A DNA stretch of 64,000 bases, taken from assembly GCA_029718625.1 (NCBI GenBank), contig CM056385.1, positions 19,708,515 through 19,772,514 of the forward strand, read 5' to 3'. The notes under the pieces were generated by a model. It was given only the letters and a program-made list of their open reading frames with translations, had not been told where the DNA came from and searched no databases. Below are positions 11,668 to 23,478 of the stretch, in pieces. Source of the DNA: Synaphobranchus kaupii. Lineage: Eukaryota; Chordata; Actinopteri; Anguilliformes; Synaphobranchidae. The position numbers and the translations under genes were made by a program. Numbering within the stretch: position 1 is the stretch's first letter; each line of letters begins with the position of its first letter.

Positions 11668-11781
11668 GGATACACTTACACACACACTTACACATACCAC
11701 ACACACCCCAATCACCCAGCTACCCCTCACACACACACACACACACACACATACACAATGCACACACATGCACACCACAAA

Positions 11782-11841
<60 letters not shown>

Positions 11842-11993
11842 TACACAGACACACAAATACACACACAATACACACACACTCACAAATACATACACAATAC
11901 ACACACATACACAGACACACAAATACACAGACACATGCACACACGTACAAACACAAATACATACACAATACACACACACACACACATTCACAC
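11504..11993. repeat. (CA)n array interleaved with a 24-bp C-rich unit
   Basis: The string CCCCAATCACCCACCTACCC followed by CTCA occurs four times (near 11,506, 11,555, 11,617, 11,706; the last has CAGC for CACC), each followed by a CA run. The right half is plain imperfect CA with ATACACA variants. Confidence 0.93.
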
Positions 11994-12150
11994 AAAAATA
12001 TTGCAGTATCTGCACAATGTTGTTTATTATGTATTGCAGTGTATTCCATCTCTATAATGGACACCACAGCCATAAGAATCAGCTGAGCTCACCACCCAGA
12101 GACACCAGAGCGGGGTGCCTGCACGACTCCAAGCATTCTTGACTCCATGA

Positions 12151-14013
12151 TTACAGTTTTTCTCAATTGTTTAGACACTAAAATTGGTATTATGACCCTA
12201 TAAATAAAACATTAAGTTCATGTGCCGACAGATAGACAATCTTTTCAAAATTATAAGCACTATTTGCTTGTTTTGACACAAATTTAATTCTTTTTTAACA
12301 CTTTTTGAATACATTTCACACAATTCTCCTGTTTTAGGCACAATTTTCAGTATAAAAGTATATCTCTTGTTTTCACGTGAAAAACACTGGCATTAAAAAC
12401 TATAAACTCCGATATCAATTAACGCCCACATTCTTCACAGATAAAACACGAGTTGATTTAATTATTCAATCAGCAATCAGAGCTTTAGCACAAATAAAAG
12501 GGCAAAATGTGAGCTCTCCTGTATGTGGAGAACAATGGCTGACGAACATTTAAAAATGTGAATTGGTAGACCTGCTCTATTGTTATTTACTGTAACGTAT
12601 CAATACTCAGTGATTCCTGTACTGCAGAGTACATAATTTATACTACTACAAGGGGAACACACAAGCTAAGCTGGCATGTACTGTGCGTACCGAAACCACC
12701 CCTACATGGAGCAAATACGGGAGAGCCTGTCCCCTCTGCAGCTCAGAGTAGCTAAGCACGGTCTTAGCATCTTACCAGCCTTACTGTGCCGCAGAAATGA
12801 GCTTCACACACATTCACTCAGGCACACACACATGCACATACACACAGAAACACACACATATACACACTCACATGTGCACACACTTACACACACACACACA
12901 CACAAGATAGACCAGAGCAGCTCACACGCGTTGTCATATGGGACAATGTGAGTTTCCACCGTGATGCTCTGTTTCGAAGTTGGTTCAATGAAGCCATTGC
13001 CTTTTCATTTCTCAGTCATGCCAAGGGTGGCTGTGTCATTCTAAAAGACACTTCTCCCACTGCTTGGCCAGAGAAAATATAATGTGTGATGTACATGAGA
13101 ATATGTGGCCTGATCAAGAGCAGAGAGCAGAATAATTTATTTTTGGTTTTACTTTTACATTTTGTTTACTCCCAGTACAGTTTATTTTATTTTTTTCATT
13201 TTCTCCTGTTTGTTTTTATTTTACTCTCTACTACATTTTTTTATTTGGAAAAATAAAAAATAACAATATTTGAGTTGGCCAGTACACTCAAACAATACTG
13301 AAGCCTAACTAATATAATGATAATAGTGTCTTTGATTTTTTACACCAGTGTGTAATTGGCATTTATAATTTGTATTCATTTGTTGACTAGTGTTCATTAT
13401 TTGAAGGAAAAATGTCATTTCGGGAAGAGAGTGTATGGTTTTGAAAATAGTGCTTGATTTTGACAAGTTTTGCAGAAAGAGTTGACTGTGTGGGTTTTGT
13501 GTTTACAATTTTGAGAAATGAGTTTAAAAAAAATTTGTCTAAACAATTGAGAAAAACTGTAATTTTTAGTTTTACTTTTACATGTTTTGTTTACTCCCAG
13601 TAGAGTAATTATTATTTTTTTTTTTACTTTATTGTCTGTTGCCAACAGTTTTGTAATTTGGAAAAATAACAAAAACCATCTCAGTTTTTTTTTCTTCTAT
13701 ATTTGAGTTGGCCAGTACACTCAAACAATACTGATGCCAAAGTAATATAATTGCAATAGTGTCTTTAATTTTTTACACCAGTGTGTAATTGCCATTTATA
13801 ATTTGTATTCATTTGTTGACCTGTGTTTATTATTTGATGGAAAAATGTCATTTTGGGATGAGAGTGTATGGTTTTGTAAATAGTGCTTAATTTGAGACAA
13901 GAGACATATGAAGTTTTGCAGAAAGAGTTGACCGTGTGGGTTTTGTGTTTATAATTTTGAGAAATTAGTTTTAATTTCAGAAAATGTGTCTAAACAATTG
14001 AGAAAAACTGTAA
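12151..14013. mobile_element. DNA transposon remnant with 28-bp TIRs and duplicated right end
   Basis: The left terminus TTACAGTTTTTCTCAATTGT plus TTAGACAC (12151-12178) is the exact reverse complement of 13986-14013, and almost exactly of 13535-13562. The roughly 450 bases ending at each right terminus are diverged copies of one another (both contain GAGTTGGCCAGTACACTCAAACAATACTGA and GCAGAAAGAGTTGAC), so the right end has been tandemly duplicated. No transposase frame is visible; the interior includes a CA microsatellite at 12,807-12,904. Superfamily not assigned. Confidence 0.75.
12807..12904. repeat. (CA)n imperfect microsatellite
   Basis: CA repeat with CATGCACAT and CATATACAC variants, inside the transposon remnant. 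Confidence 0.9.
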
Positions 14014-14745
14014 TAGCGGTGTTTTGGGGGTGGGGAGGAGACGGGCTACGTTCGGAGAGGGGGCGTTTACTGTCGGGGATGCAAAACCGCAGCGGGTCCC
14101 CCCAAATTTCTGCCTGTTCCCGTGTTGGCGCTGCACGCGCTCAGAGGCACTGACACAGTGGGAGCCAGAGAGGGTGGGGGGGCGGGGGGGGGGACTAAGA
14201 GAAATCTGTGAAACTGTTCCTAAAAATCTCTCTGTCTGTGTTTGCCTAACTGCTATTTCACCGCCAGTCTCAGCGGCACTGCCAGAAATCACACCTGGTC
14301 ACCATTGTAATTCTAAAATACAAATACACACCTTATCTCAGTGGTGACAAAAAAATAAAAAGATTTTTGTTAAAAAAAGTACTTCCAAAGACAGTATTGC
14401 AGTAAAGGTATTCCAAAGATACTTGTATTCCGGTTCCCACCCGAGTGATGTTGCCATGGCGTTCTGTGGTTCCGGAAGCAGGGATTCCGGAACCAGTGTA
14501 CTGTTAAACGCAATTGTTTCACAGCACATTAGTGCTGTGTTGGGGCTCTGGGTCAGGGATAATGATGCTCATTCCTCTAACCTCCAGCCCCGCCCATGCC
14601 CCCGCCCATGCCCTGCCTCCCTTATTGCCCCTGTGTTGGGACTCATTCTCAGATGGCCGGCCTGCCCCTCGGCGCTAGGATACAGAAACGGCGGGTGAGT
14701 GAGCGGGGTTACCCACGTGTAGACCTCAAAGCCAGACTGTTCATT
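14014..14745. other. Non-coding, locally GC-rich
   Basis: G-runs at about 14,174-14,194; otherwise no recognisable feature. Confidence 0.45.
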
Positions 14746-14749
14746 CTAG

Positions 14750-14942
14750 TGGGGCGGCAGTGTAGTATAACGGGTAGGGAACTGGGCTTGTACCGATTCC
14801 CAGGTAGAACACTGCTGTTGTACCCTTAAGCAAGGTTACTTCACCTACATTGCTTCAGTCTATCTCCAGCTGTAGAAATACTCTGTAAAAAATAATAATA
14901 ATAATAATAAATAACATAACTGTGTAAAATGCCTGTAATGTA
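14750..14942 (+). mobile_element. tRNA-derived SINE, internally deleted
   Basis: GGGGCGGCAGTGTAGTATAACGGGTAGGGAACTGGGCTTGT is a box A-type head, ATTCCCAGGTAGAACACTGCTGTTGTACCCTTAAGCAAGG a conserved core, and GTAAAATGCCTGTAATGTAA a tail. This order matches tRNA-derived SINEs widespread in fish whose tails derive from an L2-clade LINE. The GGTTC of box B and part of the tail are missing. A TAA-rich microsatellite (14890-14910) is internal. Confidence 0.8.
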
Positions 14943-15242
14943 ATTCTGCTCAGCTCATCTGGAACAAACCTGAGTCCTCCAACACACCGGTAGTGTTGCT
15001 GTAATGATAATTCCCTCAGTTTCGATTTCAGATTATTTAAATTTAGTACCCCCCCTCCTCCCCCGACCAGAAATCAACAGATAAATTAATCAGCTGTATT
15101 TGTTTGAGTCCTGTCTCTTTAAAAGGGGAGGGGCTTGAGAGCGGATTGTGTCCCAGGAGAGGCATTGGATGTGATGGTATAATGAGATGGTGCCAGACTT
15201 TGAGGGTCTGGGGTGATGACAGTCAGAACCCTTGAGATGACA

Positions 15243-15290
15243 GCCCCCCCCCCCCCCCCAGTACCCCAATCCCCCCCACCCCCCCCCAGG
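15243..15290. repeat. C-rich low-complexity tract
   Basis: Long C runs interrupted by AGTACCCCAAT; the opposite strand is G-rich with quadruplex potential. Confidence 0.85.
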
Positions 15291-15374
15291 GCAAGGAGAG
15301 GTCCACTGGGAGTGCCAGGCTGGCTGGGGCGTGTGAAACGTGTGGCGAGAGCCACAAAGACAGAGCAGCAGGCA

Positions 15375-15602
15375 TGTATTTGTGTGCGCACACGTGTGTG
15401 CAAATGCAAGCATGTATGTTTGTGTGTGTTATGTTTGTGTGTGCGTGAACATGTGCATATGCATTTTTACACGTTTGCTCACAGTGTATGAAGTGCATGC
15501 ATCGCATGCATATGTGTGCTCATGCGTCTCTGTGTGCGTGAACATGCACGTGTGTACACACGTGATTGAGCGCCTGCGTGTACATGCGTGTACATGCATG
15601 TT
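15375..15602. repeat. GT/CATG-rich low-complexity sequence
   Basis: Degenerate GTGTGT and GCATGT strings over about 230 bases, decayed microsatellite. Confidence 0.8.
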
Positions 15603-16040
15603 CTCCAAGCTGAAGGAAAAAATGTTTCAGGGCTATCCCAGTCTTCTTAGGGTCTCTGAAACAATTGGGTTTCGGTCCCTTTCTTCCTCCTCTTCCTCTT
15701 CCTCATTCCATACCATCACCCACCCTGATTCTGCTATGTTGCGTGTGCGTGTTTCACACAGCAGAAAACCTTACTGCTGTGACATCATACAACTCCAGAC
15801 TTTACCCACACAGCCCGTGATCCTCCGGGCCACCACAGAAGAAGTGGGGGACCTTGGCTTAGACCCGCAGCAGACTGTACCCCCCAGTTTCACGTCGGTG
15901 AGACAGGTCCATGTTTGGCGCAGGGCGGAACGTTGAAGGCCGCGCGTGCTTTGCATGTAGGGACGAAGGTAACTCGACACCGTCCGTAAATAGAAAAAAC
16001 CGATAGATTCGCAGGAGCAGACTGGAGTACTTGACCGTGA
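15603..16040. other. Non-coding spacer
   Basis: Unique sequence with a short CTTCCT tract near 15,680. Open frames on both strands are not recognisable. Confidence 0.45.
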
Positions 16041-16376
16041 AGGGGGGGGGGGGACATAGAGGGGGGTGGTTGGGGGTGGGTTGTAGAGTGGAGGGGTGGT
16101 GGGTGTAGAGGGGGGGGGGTGGTTGGGGGGTGTATGGGAGGTGGGGGTGTAGAGGGGGGTGTGTTGGGGGTGGGTTGTAGAGTGGAGGGGTGGTGGGTGT
16201 AGAGGGGGGGTGTATGGGAGGTGGGGGTGTAGAGGGGGGTGGTTGGGGGGTGTATGGGAGGTGGGGGTGGGTTGTAGAGTGGAGGGGTGGTAGGTGTAGA
16301 GGGGGGGTGGTGGATGGGGGTGTATGGGAGGTGGTGGTGGGTGTACAGGGGGGGTGGTTGTGGGTGTCGGGGGTCA
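16041..16376. repeat. G-rich GGGTGGT minisatellite
   Basis: Irregular units such as GGTGGTTGGGGGGTGTATGG, GAGGTGGGGGTGTAGAGG and GGGTTGTAGAGTGGAGGGG, repeated several times in changing order. Nearly pure G/T/A on the + strand with many runs of four or more G, so strong quadruplex potential. The Pro-rich reverse-strand frames are by-products. Confidence 0.9.
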
Positions 16377-16637
16377 AGTTTGTGGAAAAAGAAGAGGATT
16401 AAATCGAGTATGATTGTTTTTGCTTCTAAAACAATTAGCTTCTCAATAATGTTTTTAATCATTTTGTTTCAAATGCAGGAGGTTTGTTCGATAGCGAAAG
16501 GTCTACGGATACAGGGGTCACAGGGTCAATTGCAATAGAGAAAGTGCTTCTCTGGCTGACGATCTGTGGATATACTGCAGTGCCTTCTGGGAGAGGGCTT
16601 TTACTATTCTTTCAGTGCCCTCCTTTCTCTTGCTCTA

Positions 16638-16740
16638 CCTCTCTCTCTCTCACACTCCCTCTTTCTCATCTCTCTCTCTCTCTCTCACATTCTCCCTCTA
16701 TCTCTCTCTCTCTCCCTCTCACTTTTTCCCCTCCCTCTCC
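16638..16740. repeat. (CT)n tract, copy 1
   Basis: CT-rich microsatellite near the left edge of the duplicated block. The corresponding tract in copy 2 begins right after the gap. Confidence 0.92.
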
Positions 16741-16895
16741 GTCAGATCCATTGGGAGACGACTGTGGAGTACAGTCATTCACATCAATTTCTGTGCTTCT
16801 CCCTCTTGTGTGGAAGAGGCGAGTCCTTGCAATCACACAGTCAGCTGTGCCGTGGCGGCGCGCTACCCACAGAGAGAACAGCATGAGAACATCGC

Positions 16896-17223
16896 CCCCC
16901 GCCCCCCCGCCCCCCCCCCCCCCCCTCCACACACACACACACACACACACACCACACACCTCCCCCTGTCCACGAGCCTCTTAAAGCGACAGACCCGGGC
17001 CGGGTCCCCGCGAGCTGCGCATGGAGTCGTCGCGCTCGGAAAACCGCCAGAAGCCCCTCCGCGCGCGATTCCTGGATTTGCTCTCTGGGGGCCGCGCTCT
17101 CGGAACTCCTCACGGGAGTGGCGCTCCGCTAAAGACGGAAGTCAGCCGGAGAGACCGCCACTGCCGTTTCAGCCATGACGTATTGCATTTCAGCATTACC
17201 GCAGAGCGAGCGCACAGCTTTGT

Positions 17224-17265
<42 letters not shown>

Positions 17266-17310
17266 CGTGTGTGCGTGTATGCGTGTGTGTGTGTGTGTGT
17301 TTTTTTAAAT
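16896..17310. other. CpG-rich segment flanked by C/CA and GT runs, copy 1
   Basis: A C-run and CA microsatellite (16896-16953) precede a CpG-dense stretch (16,985-17,160) and a GT array (17,223-17,300). An ATG at 17,021 opens a short Arg-rich frame, but the second copy lacks one C in CCCCTCCGCG so the frame is not kept. Confidence 0.5.
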
Positions 17311-17412
17311 AATGTAGTTGCCACACGTCTTCCCTGCTTGGTCGGTGGAATTCATGCAAGAGGCAACACATATACTGCTGTGCTAGGAAGGGATTCACAC
17401 CTGGTCCCTTCC

Positions 17413-17440
17413 CACACACACACACACACACACACACACC
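17413..17440. repeat. (CA)n microsatellite, copy 1
   Basis: Perfect CA run; partner at 40,729-40,758 is slightly longer. Confidence 0.9.
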
Positions 17441-17460
17441 AAAGTGCCCACACATTGAAT

Positions 17461-19739
17461 GGCTAAGGTAATTTCCCGTTTTATCTTTTTGTCGTATTAA
17501 TTAGAAGAGAAATCTGAATCCACATAAACAGTTGGGACAGTGCCCATTTAGTGTGCTTCATTATGTCATTTACTTGCTTTGGTGATGCCCTTATTACCCT
17601 TTGGTACCCAACATGGCTGCTTACATTATTACACATTATCCATTTATACTGGAGCAATTCAAGCTAAGTGTGCCTTACAACAGGCAATGCTGGGGGGTGA
17701 TCTTAAGCTCTATGACGTGAAATGAATGAAAACTATACTATTATTTATTATACTATACTATTATACATTTCCAAACGCAAGCGCTGATACTTAATGCCAG
17801 AAAAAAAAGAACAAAAAAAAAAAACGAGAAGATGAAGATGTGTGCAAATAGCTGTTTGCGCCACAACTTGATCTCTATCCACAGTAAAATGCGTTAAATC
17901 AACCCTTACATAGTAAATATGGTACCAATTGGACTCATATGTACTCTGTTAGAGTTAAATTAGCACTGGACATTTTACTGTATAATGAATGAGCAGAAGG
18001 TTGCAGGCCATACACACCTATAGGAATCCGTTGGGTAGTAGGCTACCGCACAGTGAATGAGATGATTCTCCTGTAGGAGTTAGTTTCCTCCTCCCCGAGT
18101 TTCCCGCATCTGGAATTTTTTCAAAGCATGTAGATCTCGAAGGCGCCGTCGCCGCACGCGGATTTCAGCTCTGCTGCCGTCAAACTTAACGGTCCCCTGA
18201 CCCCAATATGGGGCTAAGTACATCCTGAAGAGAGATACTCATCCCTGTAATGCCTGGACAGATGTTACATTTGTTGTGCTATTAATATGCGTCTGTTTTT
18301 AATGGGTGCAATTAAGAGGACACAGGCCCGCAGTGCCTCAGCGAGGCATTCATCCTTTGCATCATCGACTCATATCTTTTTCTCCCATCGCATCTTTATG
18401 GAGGAAGCCGATCTTATGGGATGACCCCCAAAATCTGGGCGCCACTGAATTCCCATCATGCATTGGAGCTGGGCGTGGAATGCATATGGAGGGGTGTGTG
18501 TGAGTGTGGGGTGGGGGATAGACTGCTTGTGTTTTGTAGATGGAGGTTTACTCATTGTAATGATGGAGCAACTGAAAGGCACGCCAAGATTTTCGGCCCT
18601 GAATAATCACAGAGTCTATGACTACAAATCCCAGCAAGCCACACCACACCTTAATGATTACTTGTGCAAAGAAATGCCTCCTTTGCCAATTATTTGCCAG
18701 TGTAAAATTTAATTCAATTTAAAATTTAATTCAACAGGGCATTTTTTCAATTATGCCCCTCTGGTTTTGGTGCATATAGGACTTAGTTTCCTGTGGTACA
18801 CCTTACTACCACCCCCTTTCCATTGCTGTAAAATCGCTCCCCAAGCCTCTTTTTACTGGCATTGAAGAGATTATGTAGGTACTGTAGGAATTTCATTGTA
18901 AACAATATATTAAGTATATATTAATAATATATTTAGTACCTGGAACCAGTCTTGTTGCTCTCCTTTTTTCTTTTCTCTGACATCAACTGTATATATATAT
19001 TTAGAATTTAATTCAAACCAATGTGTAAAACCATTAATATGTCACGCATATTATGACTTCTGTCATTATATTTAGAACATATTGGGGTCAGAGGTGGAAC
19101 TCTATGTTACCCTTATTACATTAATGTATGTCTCCTTTTCACATGTTACTTTGACAATAGGAAGACCTCAATTAAACTGAACGATGCCTTTCAAACCAGA
19201 TTTACAGACTCCGGGGATTTAAATCTGATTCACGTTGAGCTGTTCTTTGAACCATATCAGAATTCACAAGCAGTTGAAACATAACCATGCCTTTCGTAAT
19301 GCAGGAAAAGAAAAAAAAATCAATAATGTATTACAGTATCTGAATTGTTGCTTCTCACTTTCGCTTGCGAAATGCAAGATAAAACTAGTTTCATACCAAC
19401 AGCTCCAAGTCCTGATATGTTAAGTATAAATTTTTTCCATTATTATTATTATTATTCATTTTGCTTATCCCAATATATATATTTTTTTAATTGCTAAAAA
19501 AAAAAAGACGACGAGGCCTAAGTTTTATGAGATAAAAAGGCGATCTTTCTGTGACGGGGACTCCAAAGTTTTGTCTTGAACTTTTCCAACGTAAACATGA
19601 ACAGGAACTGGGGACACTTGTTTAAAAAAAAAAAAAAAAAACTAAACTGTTTTATATACACTAATCAAGTGGCCTTCGACTTGGATGCATCAATACTCTG
19701 TTTTTAATCAGAGAAACGTAAACAAACAGATCTTCATTA
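17461..19739. other. 5' flank of SSBP, copy 1
   Basis: AT-rich flank holding the candidate element above, A-runs (17,802-17,823), a TATATA run (18,990-18,999) and an ATT run (19,438-19,456). No other gene seen. Copy 2 is about 40,780-43,027. Confidence 0.5.
18061..18500. promoter_or_regulatory. Candidate upstream regulatory element, copy 1
   Basis: About 1.7-2.1 kb upstream of the SSBP start codon. It is complex, repeat-free sequence containing homeodomain-type TAAT/ATTA strings (CTATTAATATGCG, TTTTTAATGGGTGCAATTAAGAGG) and an octamer-like TTTGCATCAT, and is nearly unchanged in the second copy. This resembles developmental enhancers near vertebrate regulators, but conservation in other species was not tested. 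Confidence 0.25.
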
Positions 19740-20168
19740 TCACGTGAAGTGTCTCTATAAACAGGCTCAGCATTAACACGATTGTCTCTCGTGTCGTGCC
19801 ATTCAAGGTTCTTCTCTCTCGATTTCCTTGCAAGTCAGCATCCGTAAAAAAAAAATTTAAAAAAAGACGAGAAATGTTGTGCCTTCTCCTTTAAGGAGCC
19901 CCCACCGTCTCCATAGCGGAGGGGGTGTGGAGAGATTCCTGGAACAGTTGGTTTGAAAAAAAAAAAAATCCACCAGTGGTCTGTTTCAAGTCCCCCCAAT
20001 AGAAACTGTGCCTGATTTGTGGCCAATGTTGAAGATGTAAAAAAAAAAAAAAAAAAAAAAATAGGAGGAAAAAACACTAAAGGGGTAGCTATGGAGATAG
20101 AACGTTATCCTGGCCGCTTTCTTTGACAGGTGTTGAGTGGGGTAAAAAGTCTTAAAACAGAATCCAGA
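19740..20168 (+). promoter_or_regulatory. Candidate SSBP promoter / 5'UTR, copy 1
   Basis: Within about 430 bases upstream of the start codon there is a palindromic E-box TCACGTGA (19740-19747) and a TATAAA string (19756-19761). A transcription start about 30 bases later would give a 5'UTR near 380 bases. The stretch also holds A-tracts, the longest an uninterrupted run of about 22 A at 20039-20060, and T-rich segments. Both motifs are kept in the second copy. No transcript evidence is available, and many SSBP-type promoters are TATA-less, so this is a position-based inference. Confidence 0.35.
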
Positions 20169-20224
20169 ATGTATGCGAAAGGGAAAGGAGCGGTGGTCCC
20201 TTCCGATAACCAAGCGAGAGAAAA
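20169..20224 (+). CDS. ssbp3/ssbp4: Coding exon 1 of SSBP3/SSBP4-type gene (copy 1)
   Basis: This exon encodes the first 18 residues plus two bases of the next codon, beginning MYAKGKG and ending PSDNQARE, followed at once by the donor GTAAGT (20225-20230). It matches the N-terminus of the vertebrate SSBP2/3/4 family, nuclear proteins that bind LDB1 through an N-terminal LUFS/LisH domain and stabilise LIM-homeodomain/LDB complexes. The ATG has A at -3, and an in-frame TGA at 20124-20126 lies 45 bases upstream, which supports this start. The intron is phase 2: the remaining AA joins the G opening exon 2 to give Lys, reading on as [15 protein letters not shown] is closer to the SSBP4 start than to the MFAKG I recall for SSBP3, but fish paralogues differ, so the paralogue is unresolved. 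The same 56 bases recur at 43,447, probably as an assembly duplicate. Confidence 0.9.
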
Positions 20225-23208
20225 GTAAGTGAAAATTTGTGCACTGTTACAGAGAAACTAGCTAGTTAAGCTAGCCTGGACTCCGCCGCTCACACCGACA
20301 CTTTACAAACTAGCGCTAGCCAGCTGGGAAGCTACTATTCACGTAATGTAGCTGGCTGGCTTGCTACATGTTTGCTTTTCTTGCGTGCATTTATTTTTTG
20401 CTTTCATTTATTTTCTTTTGTCTTTCTCCCTGCTGTGCTGGGTTGGTTAGTTGGCACGTGCACTTTATTTTTCTTGTTATACTTTGTAGTTGCTCGGCAT
20501 TTAGCAATATAGGCTATTTGTTTTAGGTTGATGGCTAACACAATGGTTGTATCGCTACATTTTATGTTCTACCGAAGAAAAACATTAAATGCAATTGTAA
20601 CTGCATTGTATCATGAGTGTGGTGATAGCGGGAAAGGTAACTACGATTAGTTGCATTCAGCAATTAGCTGCCTAGCTGGAGATGCATTGAAAAAGTTAGA
20701 TGGTGCGTGCGGCGATTGCACAAAAAGTTTACAAGGAGTTGGAAACAATGAATTCCCGTTCGGGATGAGGCGAATCTTAGGCTTACACGACGGGTTTTCT
20801 TTTGGCGCTGTCCGTTTGAAAATGAGCCCGAAATGCGGACGGCCGCTGAGTCGCTTGGCATCGGTGTCTTGAAAGTATGAAGTTGGAACAAGTCGGACAT
20901 GGAGGGCGGTTGTTGCACCGCTATTAATTGCAAATTAATTTCCCCCCACTTTTATATTCGCTAATAATGTTCTGTATTTGTCAGCACGCTCGTTTAATTT
21001 GTTTAGGTTGTTCGTGGTCATCTTAGTAACTATAGTGGTTGGCTGGTTTGTTTGGGAGAAGTCTTTCAGATTAGACTATTGTGTATTGTATTGTGCAATA
21101 AACCTTTTCTCGCCTAAACGATTGTTGTTGGTAGCTAGACGATGTGTGAATTATGCACACTTTTAGGTCTGAGGAAAGAGCATCCGCTTCTTCACTTTTT
21201 TGGTCATACAATGCCATGTTTGCTGTGTTAATTCTTGTGGAAATACACGTAGGCTAGGCTACTCCCAGTGTAATGTAGGCTAATGACATACAATGTAATG
21301 TACTATGTGCCATTCCATATATTATCATTTTCAATAATTTGTATCATATTCTCAGACAATTCTCCCCAATGTAACGTTAGGTCTATTGTTAGGGTTGAAG
21401 ACGGAATGGATTAACGTTATAGACACATTAAAATTGCCCTAGCTAGATAGCAAGGCTAGTTGCCGTTTTAGTTTTCAGTAATTATAGTGTGCCAAGATAT
21501 TACAGAACAGACATTCACCGGTAACGTAGCGTAGCTACTGAAACATTGTTGCTAGCATTGTGAAATGGCTGTTGGCTAGCCAGCTAACTAGCTAATAGGC
21601 TACGCAAATAAAACAGACACGCTTGATGGCTAACCTCAATACCACATCAGGTTTTCTTTCTACTGTGTTCACACAACTTTGACGAACTGGCTTGCGAACC
21701 GCTTTCCAACTGAAGTTGATTTGGGTCCGTTTCGGGGTTTTTAACCCCCCTTAAACCATCAGCCCAAATCTGCCGTAAACAAATATTACAGCGGTGGAGA
21801 CAATGAGCCAACAAAGTTGGCTGGAACATAGTAGGCTACTGGTGTTTACCACGAGTCCCCCCGAAGCCTACGCTTCCGCCGCAATTCTGACCTCCCCAAA
21901 CGTGTTAAAATAAACATAGGCCTACTTGTTGAATTAACATTTGAAATGCAGTCGTGTGAAAATAAAGGATGGCGGTCGCCCATTCGGTTTGTCAGTAACA
22001 CCGTTTAAAAATCCACTATCCGGTGGAAACGGAGAATGGGGTAGCCTACCTTGAATGGAGCCAACGTGAACGAATGTGATACAGCACTTTGCTACTGAAA
22101 CGTATTTACAGCTATATACAGTTATGTATTATACATTTAAAAATGTAATGGTGTAATGTTAGCGTATTTTTAAGATATCTGCAATATTGTGTCGATGCGT
22201 AGGCTAATCGTCATTTCTATTTAAACAATATGCTCTTTTGTTTGTTTTTGATTTCTCGGGAAATAATGTGAATTCATTTAGTGCGAGTTTTTTTTACATT
22301 TACAAAGCCTTGAAAACCGCGCCTGTTTATTTTTTGGATGGAAAATGGGCTTTTGATCATCGCGTGCACTGTTAAACTAGTGATACTTTGGAACAGCACG
22401 TGCAAGCACAGCAGAGTTATTGGGAGTTATTTCATATGAAACATATTAGGCTACTTCTTAGCCCCGATGAGTTGTGTTTGAATTAAATTAGAATATGAAT
22501 GACCGTTTCTAGTAAAGCAACAGAAACGTGCAAATTTAAACGGTCTTTTGGGAAAGAATCAGGTTCCCCTTCTTAAATGGAAGCGATCACTGTCAGTCTC
22601 TACCATGGACTCATGGTCTCTACATGACTGATTGTAATTTATTTTTATTTTTTAAATTTACATTTTGGTGCCCATGAACACAAATGGAGTAAAAGTGAAA
22701 TGATTTATTTCAGGGGTTGGGGTGATTGATTATACCGGTTATTTTTTTTAAATGTTGCAAATTTTTCTTTCTAACTTTCAGTGGTGTAGCCTATATTATG
22801 TGAATTACATTCAAGACAAAACCGATTGCGTGAATGTTACATATAGGTTCGTCAAGGAGTTTTCAAGGTACTAGAAGATTAGTTATTTTTTTGTAATCTT
22901 CAAAAATTATTTTGAATGAAATGGCAGTATCCTGAACAGAAGAATGACGAAAGTTTATTATCTTTGGCAAACGCGTTCATATTCCTAATGACAGAAGCTT
23001 ATGTTCGCATGAGGTGAGTTCCTTGCGGTGGATTCAGGGGTATTTCAACTGACAACTGAGGTGAATATATTTCTGTATGGGGTACTGAAATTGACACAAC
23101 TGTGTCGACGTTGTCTTCTTGGGGTACCAGGCATTTAAATTTGAACTTGAACAGCAAGCAAACACGTACACACATGTACCCCTTTGACCCCCTCCTGTTG
23201 CCAAATCT
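20225..23208 (+). other. Proximal intron 1, copy 1: nothing recognised
   Basis: AT-rich unique sequence with many GCTAGC/CTAGCT strings (20,265-20,345; 21,540-21,600). No exon, RNA or TE recognised. Copy 2: 43,503-46,491. Confidence 0.5.
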
Positions 23209-23477
23209 GGGCCGTGTCCGAATCCGCGCACTTGCCTACTATTTAGTATGCCAGTTGAATGTACTTCTTTTTTTTTAAAAAGCTGTTAAGTACGAAAATT
23301 GATCTTAATATCCACGGATGATATACTTATTCTGGGTTTTCGCTGATAATAGTATGGACTCTGAGGATATTCTTTGCATACTGCATGTCACTAAACAGTA
23401 TGCAGTAAGCATTATACAGTATGCTAGTAGAGAGTAAACGGGACGCAGTAGATAGGGCTCTGATTCGGACACAGCCC
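23209..23477. mobile_element. MITE with GGGCYGTGTCCGAATC ends, copy 1
   Basis: GGGCCGTGTCCGAATC at the left and GATTCGGACACAGCCC at the right are inverted, followed inside by ACTATTTAGTATGC and complementary GTATGCTAGTAG. A 269-bp palindromic element of a type common in fish. Confidence 0.85.
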
Positions 23478-23478
23478 A

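Noticed and set aside
17021..17308. Arg-rich frame starting MESSRSENRQK in CpG-rich DNA
   Set aside because: The second copy lacks one C, which shifts the frame, and the 3' part runs into a GT microsatellite.
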